Source: Methylococcaceae bacterium
GTDB lineage: Bacteria; Pseudomonadota; Gammaproteobacteria; Methylococcales; Methylococcaceae
Reading direction: 5' to 3'
DNA: 22,845 bases
NCBI GenBank assembly: GCA_005792805.1
Contig: SXQV01000096.1
Coordinates: forward strand, 1 to 22,845
The position numbers and the translations under genes are program-made. Each line of letters starts with the position of its first letter. The stretch's first letter is position 1. The notes under the pieces are model-generated. The model was given only the letters and a program-made list of their open reading frames with translations. It was not told the origin of the DNA and searched no databases. This document shows, one piece after another, positions 1-6,582 of the stretch.

Positions 1-103
1 CCTCCATGATGGAGCACATGGGCAGCGCAGGGCATGCCATGACGAAAATCACGCAACACGCCGGCACCGCTGCCGGTATTGCAATAACCGCAAGCACACC
101 CGT

Positions 104-112
104 GAGGAGAGG
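104..112 (+). promoter_or_regulatory. Shine-Dalgarno for the DUF6110-like gene
   Basis: GAGGAGAGG lies just upstream of the ATG at 117. The AGGAG core (105–109) is 7 nt from that ATG, a near-ideal spacing. This is why 117 is chosen as the start, although the frame stays open upstream to ATG codons at 6 and 9 that lack such a site. Confidence 0.65.
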
Positions 113-116
113 TTTT

Positions 117-350
117 ATGAGCATATTGGCAAAGCATCCTTTACTAGTTTTCGGCCTGGGCGTTGCCGCCGGCTTCTACGCGCACAAATATCGGAAGGAA
201 ATTATCGAATCCGCGACTCTCGCGACTGGAAAAGGGAAAGATTTCGTGCTGCACCAGAAGGAAAATCTCGAAGACCTGGTGGCTGAATGCAAGGAATGCG
301 CTGACGACGCCTCAACTGAAAGCGCACAGAGCAAAAAGGGCAAGACCTGA
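117..350 (+). CDS. Small membrane-anchored protein, DUF6110-like, of a metal-ATPase operon
   Basis: A 77-residue protein with one N-terminal hydrophobic segment (about residues 5–23) followed by a charged, helix-prone tail containing a KENLEDLVAECKE stretch with Cys residues and an acidic/Lys-rich end. The layout (membrane anchor, then an amphipathic tail with E/D-L repeats) resembles small DUF6110/DUF5132-type proteins that I recall next to heavy-metal P-type ATPases. The match is by eye. It is the first gene of a three-gene plus-strand set, 57 bp before the HMA_2-like gene. A role as an accessory subunit or membrane tether for the ATPase is inferred from position only. The frame is also open upstream to position 6, so a 114-residue form is possible, but the ribosome binding site supports the shorter one. 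Confidence 0.6.
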   Translation: MSILAKHPLLVFGLGVAAGFYAHKYRKEIIESATLATGKGKDFVLHQKENLEDLVAECKECADDASTESAQSKKGKT

Positions 351-407
351 GCAATCCCTGCCTGACCTGTCATCGCCGCCAGTTCAATTATTCACTATCA
401 GCCAACC

Positions 408-1028
408 ATGTCGTTCACCCAGCAAGTTTTGCTGCGATACCGAAGCGAGGGGCACTTGCGGTTTGACCTGCCGGACGGGCTCTGTGAGCTCGGACAGGCT
501 GCCGTTCTCACTGAAGGGCTCCAGGCGCATGAGGGCATTTATCGTGTCGACTTATCGAGGTCGGGGAAAAAGCTTTCCATCCGCTACCTTCCCACCGTGT
601 GCGATTTTGGCGCAGTCATCCGTTGGCTACACGCGATCATCGCCTCTTTACCAAACAGGAAATCAGGGGGCTCACGTGCTGTCGCACGCCATACAGCGAC
701 ACACTCGTTAATCGTATCCCCCCCGGCGCGTGCCTCGTTTGCCACCTGGTTACGAGCCAAAATTGAGGAGCTGCGCGAAACCGCCATGGCTCTCAGAATC
801 ATGGTGCATCGAGCGATGGAATCAGGAGCATCCACTATCACCCGGCGTCCGCGCTGGATAAAAGAGTTCATGAATGATCTCTTGATGCTCTACCTGATCA
901 AATTGCACTGGCACCACATCTTGACAGAGTGGCTACCCAGCCCGTGGACCCATCGGTATGAATGGGCTGCAACAATTTACCTGATCTATCTATCCGTCCA
1001 GTCAAGGTTGCCGCAAATCTCCGCCTGA
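408..1028 (+). CDS. HMA_2-like domain protein associated with copper ATPase
   Basis: A 206-residue protein. Residues about 8–82 have the beta-alpha-beta look of a degenerate heavy-metal-associated domain (HMA_2 type): VLLRYRSEGHLRFDLPD, then an IYRVDLS / KLSIRY beta pair and an IRWLHAII helix. It lacks the CxxC copper-binding pair of true HMA domains, so it may not bind metal in the usual way. The C-terminal part (about 150–200) contains aromatic hydrophobic stretches rich in His and Trp (KLHWHHILTEWL), possibly membrane-associated. The N-terminus of the ATPase 28 bp downstream has the same kind of domain, so the two may be related or interact. The ribosome binding site is weak. The specific function is unknown; a role in metal export is inferred from the operon. 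Confidence 0.6.
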   Translation: MSFTQQVLLRYRSEGHLRFDLPDGLCELGQAAVLTEGLQAHEGIYRVDLSRSGKKLSIRYLPTVCDFGAVIRWLHAIIASLPNRKSGGSRAVARHTATHSLIVSPPARASFATWLRAKIEELRETAMALRIMVHRAMESGASTITRRPRWIKEFMNDLLMLYLIKLHWHHILTEWLPSPWTHRYEWAATIYLIYLSVQSRLPQISA

Positions 1029-1056
1029 CAGGCTACATCACCGGGAGTGAGTAAGC

Positions 1057-3510
1057 ATGATCGCCTCCGAATCAATCCCCCGCCACTTCCATATTGAACA
1101 TCGGCTCCGACGAAGAATTCGCCTTTCGGTCCCGAGCCTGCGCCATGATCCCGAGCGTCTATACGCACTGGAGATCCTTCTGCGCAAGCGTGCGGCTATC
1201 CCGTCGGTCAGGGTCATACCTGAGCTGGGGGGGATGGTCATTCACTACCACCCAAACCAACTTCCTGAAAGCAACCTATGCGCGTTGCTGGATGCTGTCA
1301 TCCCAAATTTGGGCGCCGTAAAAAACAGGGGCACTATTAACTCCGACCATCTCCCCCGCAGCGGAAAAGACCGGGAAATACATTTTGCAGTTGAGGGCAT
1401 CAGTTGTGCCTCCTGTGCCCTGCTGATCGAGCTTGTACTGAAGCGAGATCCGCGCGTTCAGCGTGCCACCGTTAATATGGCATCCGAGTCAGGCCTGGTA
1501 TACGGCGTCATACCTCAGGAAGAGGTTTACGAAATTGTCAATGGACTGGGCTATAAAGCCCTCCCTCTGGACACCGTCTCACAACGCAAGTGGCTAATGG
1601 AAAGGGAAGAGCAGCGGCTCAACGAATCCCGCCGGCGGGCCATCATCGCCGCCGTGCTCAGCGTTCCGGTCACCATCATTGCCATGGCGGAGTGGAAGGG
1701 GGCTTTCTGGCGATGGGCTCAATTAATTCTGAGCACACCCATAGTTTTCTGGTCCGGCAAACCCTTCCTGACCAAAGCCATCAAGCTGGCCAAACAACGA
1801 TCCGCCAATATGGACAGCCTGATTGTCCTGGGTGTCGGAGCCGCCTACGTCTACAGCACGGCGTCCCTGTTTTTTAAGCAGCCTTACCTCTATTTCGACG
1901 CGGCCTCGGGCATCATATGCTTTGTACTGCTGGGCCGTTATCTGGAAGACAAAGCCAAGGGGCAGGCCCATGCCGCCATCCGAAGATTGCTGGACCTGCA
2001 ACCGCAAACAGCCAATCTTGTAAGAGACGGCGAAGTGTTTACTGTACCGGTGGATGATCTGGCCATCGGAGACTTGGTGCTAATTCGGCCCGGAGAAAAA
2101 ATCCCCACAGATGGCATCGTAATGGATGGACTGTCCACGGTGGACGAAGCCATGCTGACCGGCGAAAGCCTGCCCGTAGTCAAGGCCCCTGGACATGCAG
2201 TGGTGGGAGGATGCATCAATGGTAACGGGGCCATTCAGGTCAGGGTAACCGCGACCGGGGCGGATACCGTACTGGCTGGCATTATCCACATGGTGGATCA
2301 GGCGCAGTCATCAAAACTTCCGATTCAAAAGACGGTTGACCGCATCTCGGCGATTTTCGTACCCAGCGTAATGGCCATCAGTGGATTAACCTTTGTCGGC
2401 TGGTTAGTCGCGGGAGCCGGTTTTACCACGGCTTTTGCCACTGGTATTACCGTGTTGCTGATCGCCTGCCCTTGTGCGCTTGGACTCGCCACACCCGCCG
2501 CCATCATGGTAGGAACAGGTCAAGCGGCCCAGCGGGGCATCTATATCCGCAATGGGGAAAGCCTGGAAACTGCCACGCATGTCACCACCCTCATTTTTGA
2601 CAAAACCGGCACCATTACCGAAGGCAAACCCTTTGTCACAGACTTTACAAATATCTCCGGGCTAACCGATGAACAAGTAATCACGCTGGTGGCCACCGCC
2701 GAATTGCAGTCAGAGCACTTCCTCGGCAAAGCCTTGGTCGACTATGCCAAACAGAAGGGTTACAGCTTAACGTCTACCGATGAGTTCGAAGCGACTCCTG
2801 GCCGGGGCATCAAAGCAGTCATTCAGAGCACGGAATTGATCGTTGGAAATCTCGCCTGGATGCAGGAACTAGGCATCGGTCTTGGATCCTTCAAAGACAG
2901 GCATGCCGCCCTTGCCGAGGAAGGAAAGACACCAGTTTTCTGCGTTATCGATGGCAAACCCGCCGCCCTATTCGGCATCGCCGACCGGCCCCGAGACAAC
3001 GCAGCCGAGGCCATCGCCAGACTCCACGAGCGCGGGATAGAAACCATTATGGTCACGGGCGACATTGACGCCGCCGCACATTTCGTCGCCAGACAAGTAG
3101 GCATCAGCCAAGTCGTCGCGCAGGCACGTCCCGAGAGAAAACTCGAAATCGTTCGTGGACTCCAGAGCTCAGGCAAAAAAGTTGGGATGATCGGTGACGG
3201 CATCAATGATGCGCCTGCCCTGGCAGCCGCAGACGTGGGGTTTGCCGTAGGCACAGGGACCGATGTCGCGATCGAAACAGCCGACCTTACGCTGGTCAAC
3301 GGCGACATCACCAAGGTTGCGGATGCTTTGGAAATCAGCAGCGAGACACTCAAGGTCATCAAACAAAATCTTGCCTGGGCGTTTGGCTATAACACCCTGG
3401 CTATCCCTATCGCCGCTATTGGCAAATTGAACCCCATGGTCGCGTCTATCGCCATGGCACTCAGCTCCGTCTCCGTAGTGGTTAACTCACTTCGATTGCA
3501 GCGCAAATAA
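1057..3510 (+). CDS. copA: Copper-exporting P1B-1-type ATPase
   Basis: An 817-residue heavy-metal P-type ATPase that would pump Cu(I) out of the cytoplasm across the inner membrane. Visible in order: a degenerate HMA_2-like N-terminus (about 8–83); a classical HMA domain with GISCASC (Cys117, Cys120); the actuator TGES motif (368–371); the membrane metal site CPC (471–473); the phosphorylation motif DKTGT (Asp515); the hinge GDGINDAP. Near the end there is YN in TM7 and MALSSVSVVVNSLRL in TM8, the pattern of the Cu(I) subgroup. The ATP-binding HP motif reads SEHFLGKA, so the usual Pro is Phe (residue 555). ATG is preceded by GGGAG at good spacing. It is the last gene of the operon, and no clear terminator is visible after it. 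The copA symbol is used for the family; Ag(I) could also be a substrate. Confidence 0.92.
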   Translation: MIASESIPRHFHIEHRLRRRIRLSVPSLRHDPERLYALEILLRKRAAIPSVRVIPELGGMVIHYHPNQLPESNLCALLDAVIPNLGAVKNRGTINSDHLPRSGKDREIHFAVEGISCASCALLIELVLKRDPRVQRATVNMASESGLVYGVIPQEEVYEIVNGLGYKALPLDTVSQRKWLMEREEQRLNESRRRAIIAAVLSVPVTIIAMAEWKGAFWRWAQLILSTPIVFWSGKPFLTKAIKLAKQRSANMDSLIVLGVGAAYVYSTASLFFKQPYLYFDAASGIICFVLLGRYLEDKAKGQAHAAIRRLLDLQPQTANLVRDGEVFTVPVDDLAIGDLVLIRPGEKIPTDGIVMDGLSTVDEAMLTGESLPVVKAPGHAVVGGCINGNGAIQVRVTATGADTVLAGIIHMVDQAQSSKLPIQKTVDRISAIFVPSVMAISGLTFVGWLVAGAGFTTAFATGITVLLIACPCALGLATPAAIMVGTGQAAQRGIYIRNGESLETATHVTTLIFDKTGTITEGKPFVTDFTNISGLTDEQVITLVATAELQSEHFLGKALVDYAKQKGYSLTSTDEFEATPGRGIKAVIQSTELIVGNLAWMQELGIGLGSFKDRHAALAEEGKTPVFCVIDGKPAALFGIADRPRDNAAEAIARLHERGIETIMVTGDIDAAAHFVARQVGISQVVAQARPERKLEIVRGLQSSGKKVGMIGDGINDAPALAAADVGFAVGTGTDVAIETADLTLVNGDITKVADALEISSETLKVIKQNLAWAFGYNTLAIPIAAIGKLNPMVASIAMALSSVSVVVNSLRLQRK

Positions 3511-3668
3511 CGGCCAAGAACCCACAGAACTCAGATACTCGGCGAAAGATCAAAAAAGCCCCCCACCGGACACAAATCTAACGGAGAACCAGGAGCCCCG
3601 CTGAACTTCCCCTGCAAGCGGTCGACGGATCTACCTCACACGGAATAATTCATTCCTTGCGGATTTAG

Positions 3669-3914
3669 CCGACGGAGTGCCCATCAGCCTCACTGGATAC
3701 AACGCCTGAGCCTCATCCGCAACGTCTTGAGACTGTCTACAGCACACAGGCGAAGCAATTGCTGGCTTACATTGAACGTCCAAGCAGATCAAGCACAAAG
3801 CACGCCATAGATGTGCAAGCGGTTATTTCGGCGATTGCTTCCTATGTGACCGCAACCGACCATCGACTGCCGTCACCCGCCGTTAGAACATCGCTGTTCA
3901 AGTGCTGGATTTGA
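3669..3914 (+). pseudogene. Possible decayed coding remnant
   Basis: This frame is open for 81 codons between a TAG at 3666–3668 and a TGA at 3912–3914. It has no ATG, and its in-frame GTG/TTG codons lack ribosome binding sites. The translation looks protein-like in the middle, with alternating hydrophobic helices (AKQLLAYIERP and VQAVISAIASYV). I do not recognise a family. It could be the 3' end of a gene whose start was lost, or chance. Confidence is low. Confidence 0.2.
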
Positions 3915-4085
3915 CACACCTGACAGGGCATATGCCACAGTTTGTCCACACCACACTGAGATCATTGGCTTTTCTTAAAGGTCTTCGCACATATCGAAAC
4001 ATCGCATACATATCAGTATCTTACGAAATAGACGAAATATTGATCAATCCAGCGAATGACCTAGCAGGAAAGGTAACCCGACAGT

Positions 4086-4120
4086 TTCCCCACAGAGTTA
4101 TCCACAGCTTCTGTGGATGA
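4086..4120. promoter_or_regulatory. Cluster of DnaA-box-like sites around a perfect hairpin
   Basis: TTATCCACA at 4098–4106 is a perfect match to the DnaA-box consensus. TTCCCCACA (4086–4094) and, on the opposite strand, TCATCCACA (4112–4120) are near matches. A further TTGTCCACA lies upstream at 3942–3950. The perfect inverted repeat ATCCACAG / CTGTGGAT (4100–4107 and 4111–4118, 3-nt loop) means two boxes face each other. Possible meanings are DnaA binding, a relic of a replication origin from a mobile element, or an operator. No replication gene is adjacent, so an active origin is not claimed. Confidence 0.4.
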
Positions 4121-4301
4121 ATCAGTCAACATCACGCCCGAAGGCGCAGGCATCGTCACCATCTCCCGAACTGTCTCAATGCAGGGTTTCTAGCCGACCA
4201 CATCGAGGCAAATAAAAACACGCTCAAAAATATATGGCCTGATTTTTGCCCTATTTACGCGAAGCGTGTCGCCACCCACCAACTCCCTTTGCCTGCGGCA
4301 C

Positions 4302-4308
4302 AAGGAGG
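4302..4308 (+). promoter_or_regulatory. Strong Shine-Dalgarno fixing a TTG start
   Basis: AAGGAGG stands 5 nt before TTG at 4314. It is the best ribosome binding site of this accessory region and argues for TTG initiation rather than the in-frame GTG at 4266, which has no such site. Confidence 0.7.
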
Positions 4309-4313
4309 CCACC

Positions 4314-4610
4314 TTGAAATTGAAAACCAAAGCTGTCCAGAAAATTCAAATCGGTCACCGCTACGGTCATTGGGTCATCATCAGCGAGACTCAGGGATCT
4401 GCTGGTGATACGCGCTATCTATGCCAGTGTGGCTGTGGCAATGAAAAACTGGTGCCGGCCATCACTCTCCGTAATGGTTCCTCAACGAGTTGTGGCTGCC
4501 AGTGCGGGGAGCGGGCACTCAGGATCTCGGACTACGAATTGCAGCCCACCACTCCGGATATTCAGGAAATCTACCATCTAATCAGCCAAGGAGTCGCCGG
4601 TGCAAAATAA
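4314..4610 (+). pseudogene. 5' part of an IS-interrupted zinc-ribbon protein gene
   Basis: This open frame encodes 98 residues from the TTG at 4314. A Y-G-x-W-V-I-I strand is followed by CQCGCG (Cys37, 39, 41) and SCGCQCG (Cys60, 62, 64). Spaced Cys clusters of this type with LRNG-x-SCGC between resemble the zinc-ribbon seen in phage and mobile-element proteins, often linked to HNH or AP2 domains; no nuclease motif is visible here. The last native codons end at 4591. The final residues VAGAK and the stop come from the left inverted repeat of the IS element. The other half lies at 6193–6373, and joining the two restores a 152-residue frame. The truncated form keeps the whole Cys-rich domain and may still be made. 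DNA or RNA binding is inferred. Confidence 0.75.
4588..4591. repeat. Target-site duplication, left copy (AAGG)
   Basis: AAGG directly abuts the left inverted repeat and is repeated at 6189–6192 directly after the right inverted repeat. A 4-bp duplication fits IS5-family insertion. Removing one copy with the element restores a reading frame, which independently supports the boundary. Confidence 0.85.
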
Positions 4611-4613
4611 AAA
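4592..4613. repeat. IS left terminal inverted repeat
   Basis: It begins AGTCGCCGGTGCAAAAT and pairs with the right end at 6167–6188, with blocks of 7 and 8 identical bases separated by a 2-bp mismatch. It supplies the stop codon (TAA, 4608–4610) that now ends the zinc-ribbon frame. Confidence 0.8.
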
Positions 4614-4640
4614 AGCCCATATAGATCATGCGGGTAGAGG

Positions 4641-4646
4641 TATAAT
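4641..4646 (+). promoter_or_regulatory. Candidate -10 box of the transposase promoter
   Basis: A perfect TATAAT lies 62 bp before the transposase ATG, inside the element. The matching -35 region near 4618–4623 (CATATA) is poor. The call rests on the -10 box and its position. Confidence 0.4.
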
Positions 4647-4708
4647 AACCCCTCGAAATCCGGCATTTATCCCGGAAATATACTCAAAACCCACGGATTG
4701 AGGCGACG

Positions 4709-6171
4709 ATGACCCCTGATTTCTTCCGGGCCCGACTGGGCGAAATGGTCAACCCCAAGGACCCCATGGTGATTCTGTCCCGACAGATGCCCTGGGAAGA
4801 CATCGAAGCTTGTCTTTCTCGGTTTTTCGTGCGCAGCCCCCAGCCGGGGCGTGTGGTCGCGATCGACGACTTGTTCGGTACGACGGCGGTCTGCCAGGGT
4901 GGCGGCCTCAGTCCGGCCGGGCGCAAACCTCTACCCATCCGGCTGATGGCGTCCTTGCTCTATCTGGCCCATCACGACCATCACAGCGATGAGGCGGTCC
5001 TGAACGCTGGTCAGAGAGCGTGCCCTATCAGCACTTCAGCGGCGGCGATGACGGCTACTATGAGCACCGCAAGCCGTGTGATGCCAGCCAAATCAGCCGC
5101 TTTCGTCAGGCCATCGGTGAGGACGGCGTGGAATACCTGATGCACATCACCCTGCGCGTCGCGGTAGCGATCCAGGCCATCCCGGTCGAGGCCTTCCAGT
5201 CGCTCATCGTCGACTCGACGGTGCAGGAGAAAGCCATCGCTCACCCCACCGACAGCCGGTTGTTAGAGATCGCCCGCTATCAAATCATCAAGGCCGCCCA
5301 GCGGGTGGGGTTTCGTTTGAAGCAAACCTTTGCCCAGGAAGCCCGGGACCTGCGCCGCCGCGCCGGCGGCTATGCCCATGCCCGGCAGTTCAAGCGCCTG
5401 CACAAGGTCCTCCGCCGTCAGCGGACGATACTCGGCACCGTGCTGCGTGATATCCAGCGTCAACGGCTCAGCCGGCCGGATAGTCCTGACCTGGCAGGGC
5501 TGGATACCCTCCTCGAGCGGGCTGAACGACGGCAGACCCAGCAACCCAAAGACAAAAACAAGCTGTACGCCCTGCATGCGCCGGAAGTGGAATGCATCGG
5601 CAAAGGCAAAGCCCGCAAACCCTATGAATTTGGCGTCAAGACCGGGCTGGCGACCACCCACTCACACTCACTCATCGTCGGTGCCCGGACCTTTCCCGGG
5701 AATCCCTACGATGGACACACCCTCAACGAACAACTTGAACAGGCCACCATTCTGCTCGAAGGCATCGCCCCGCCCCCCAAAACGGTCTACGTCGATCTCG
5801 GCTACCGTGGGGTCGATGAGGACAACCCCGACATCGAGATCATTCACCGGGGCAAGCTCAAATCCCTGACCCAGGACCAGCGCCAGGCCCTCAAACGGCG
5901 TCAGGCCATTGAACCGGTCATCGGCCACCTCAAGAGTGATCACCGCATGGATCGATGCTGGCTCAAAGGCGCCACTGGCGATGCCCTGCACGCGATCCTC
6001 TGCGCGATCGGCTACAACCTGCGCTGGTTGCTCCGGGCCATTGCCCGGCTGAACCTCAGCCCGGCTTTTTTACGCCGACTGATCAGCGCCCTCTGTAGAC
6101 AGATGGGGCCAACTGACCCATTAAATCAGCTACCCATGTCAGGTTTCAGAGGCCAGTATGCGGGAATTTGA
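4709..6171 (+). pseudogene. IS5-family transposase, frameshifted
   Basis: A DDE transposase in two frames. The first (4709 to about 5007) encodes the N-terminal domain with the KPLPIRLMASLLYLAHHDHHSDEAVLNA stretch. The second (about 5008–6171) continues with VPYQHFSGG and the catalytic core. Restoring one base in GCTGG (5006–5010) to GCCTGG gives NAWSESVPYQHF, the expected family sequence, so a 1-bp deletion is the likely cause. Counting from codon 5020, the catalytic residues are Asp65 (IVDSTVQEKAIAHPT), Asp259 (YVDLGYRG) and Glu298 (AIEPVIGHLKSDHRM). No slippery sequence is seen at the break, so programmed frameshifting is unlikely. ATG at 4709 is preceded by GAGG. The intact protein would be about 487 residues, acting in cut-and-paste transposition of the element. 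Confidence 0.85.
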
Positions 6172-6188
6172 ATTTTGCATGGGCGACT
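6167..6188. repeat. IS right terminal inverted repeat
   Basis: The sequence ending ATTTTGCATGGGCGACT is the inverted partner of 4592–4613. The transposase stop lies within or next to it (6169–6171), which is common in compact IS elements. Confidence 0.8.
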
Positions 6189-6192
6189 AAGG
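6189..6192. repeat. Target-site duplication, right copy (AAGG)
   Basis: AAGG follows the right inverted repeat immediately and matches 4588–4591. Confidence 0.85.
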
Positions 6193-6373
6193 AGTTTTGC
6201 CGCCGGCAGACCAGTTCAGCATGACTGATGGCGCGCCTTCGTGGACGCTTCCTGCCCTTGCGAAAATACTGAATATCGGGCGTCAGGAACTGATCAGTCA
6301 CCTGCAAGAGGCCGGCCAGCGATTCGGGCTTTCCCAGAAAAGTGACTTAGCGGAAACCTTCCATGCCCCATAG
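6193..6373 (+). pseudogene. 3' part of the IS-interrupted zinc-ribbon/HTH gene
   Basis: When joined to 4314–4591, with one AAGG removed, this stretch is an in-frame continuation of 59 codons to TAG at 6371–6373. The restored protein has 152 residues. The added part contains LPALAKILNIGRQELISHLQEAG, a helix-turn-helix-like segment resembling DNA-binding ends of phage regulators (for example KilAC-type antirepressor tails), then a short tail FGLSQKSDLAETFHAP. It has no start of its own with a ribosome binding site and is probably untranslated now, unless from the in-frame ATG at 6220. The exact frame restoration is seen directly; the DNA-binding role is inferred. Confidence 0.75.
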
Positions 6374-6492
6374 AGAGAATCAGGACAAACCCCAGCTTCC
6401 CCCTGCGACAAAATACCGCATTGCCCACCGCTTGAACCGCACAATAAGATAACAGCACTTCTGAACGCTTCATGAAGTACCTCTCACTTTTC
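6374..6492. other. Short untranslated stretch before the terminator
   Basis: Between the TAG of the interrupted gene and the terminator I see no ribosome binding site, reading frame or clear promoter. It is most simply the 3' untranslated part of that gene. Confidence 0.4.
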
Positions 6493-6519
6493 AGGCGCTT
6501 TCACAAAGCGCCTTTTTTT
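6493..6519 (+). terminator. Rho-independent terminator of the accessory gene
   Basis: A perfect 9-bp stem AGGCGCTTT / AAAGCGCCT with a CAC loop runs straight into a tract of seven T. It is oriented for the plus strand and ends transcription from the zinc-ribbon gene and the IS. It also lies between two convergent units. On the minus strand the hairpin lacks a downstream T tract, so it would be a poor terminator for the polysaccharide operon. Confidence 0.88.
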
Positions 6520-6582
6520 CGCATGAGCCGCAAAGGGTTCACGGAATTCCACATAACAACAGACCAAACTATAGTCGAGAAC

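Larger units (their letters stand above)
3511..4301. other. Long region without a convincing gene
   Basis: About 790 bp between the copper ATPase and the zinc-ribbon gene. No rho-independent terminator for the copper operon is evident. The stretch holds one frame open between stops (3669–3914) with protein-like composition, a perfect hairpin with DnaA-box-like sequences near 4086–4120, and an AT-rich stretch at about 4210–4260 that could carry the promoter of the next gene. A TTGACA at 3911–3916 has no good -10 partner. Short open frames such as 4113–4190 are not convincing. It may be a decayed accessory segment. Confidence 0.5.
4592..6188 (+). mobile_element. IS5-family insertion sequence (IS1478-like), 1597 bp
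   Basis: The element is bounded by imperfect inverted repeats. The left end reads AGTCGCCGGTGCAAAAT and the reverse complement of the right end reads AGTCGCCCATGCAAAAT; about 18 of the outer 22 positions match. AAGG flanks both sides. It carries one transposase gene broken by a frameshift, so it is probably not autonomous. It landed inside the zinc-ribbon gene in the same orientation. The transposase resembles the Xanthomonas IS1478 type as I remember it; the exact IS name was not checked. Confidence 0.88.

Noticed and set aside
6..116. N-terminal extension of the first gene from ATG 6 or 9
   Set aside because: The frame is open, but the strong Shine-Dalgarno at 104–112 and the hydrophobic start of the protein favour ATG 117.
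3902..4120. 72-codon frame on the plus strand
   Set aside because: It starts at a GTG without a ribosome binding site, has no recognisable domain and runs through the DnaA-box hairpin, which better explains that sequence.
4113..4190. Short GTG-initiated frame reading VDESVNITPEGAGIVTISR
   Set aside because: The translation looks protein-like, but it is only about 25 codons, starts inside the hairpin and has no ribosome binding site.
5000..5025. Programmed ribosomal frameshift in the transposase
   Set aside because: No slippery run or stimulating structure is evident, and one added base restores the family sequence exactly, so a deletion is simpler.
6493..6519. Bidirectional terminator also ending the polysaccharide operon
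   Set aside because: On the minus strand the hairpin is followed by TGAAAAGTG, not a T tract.
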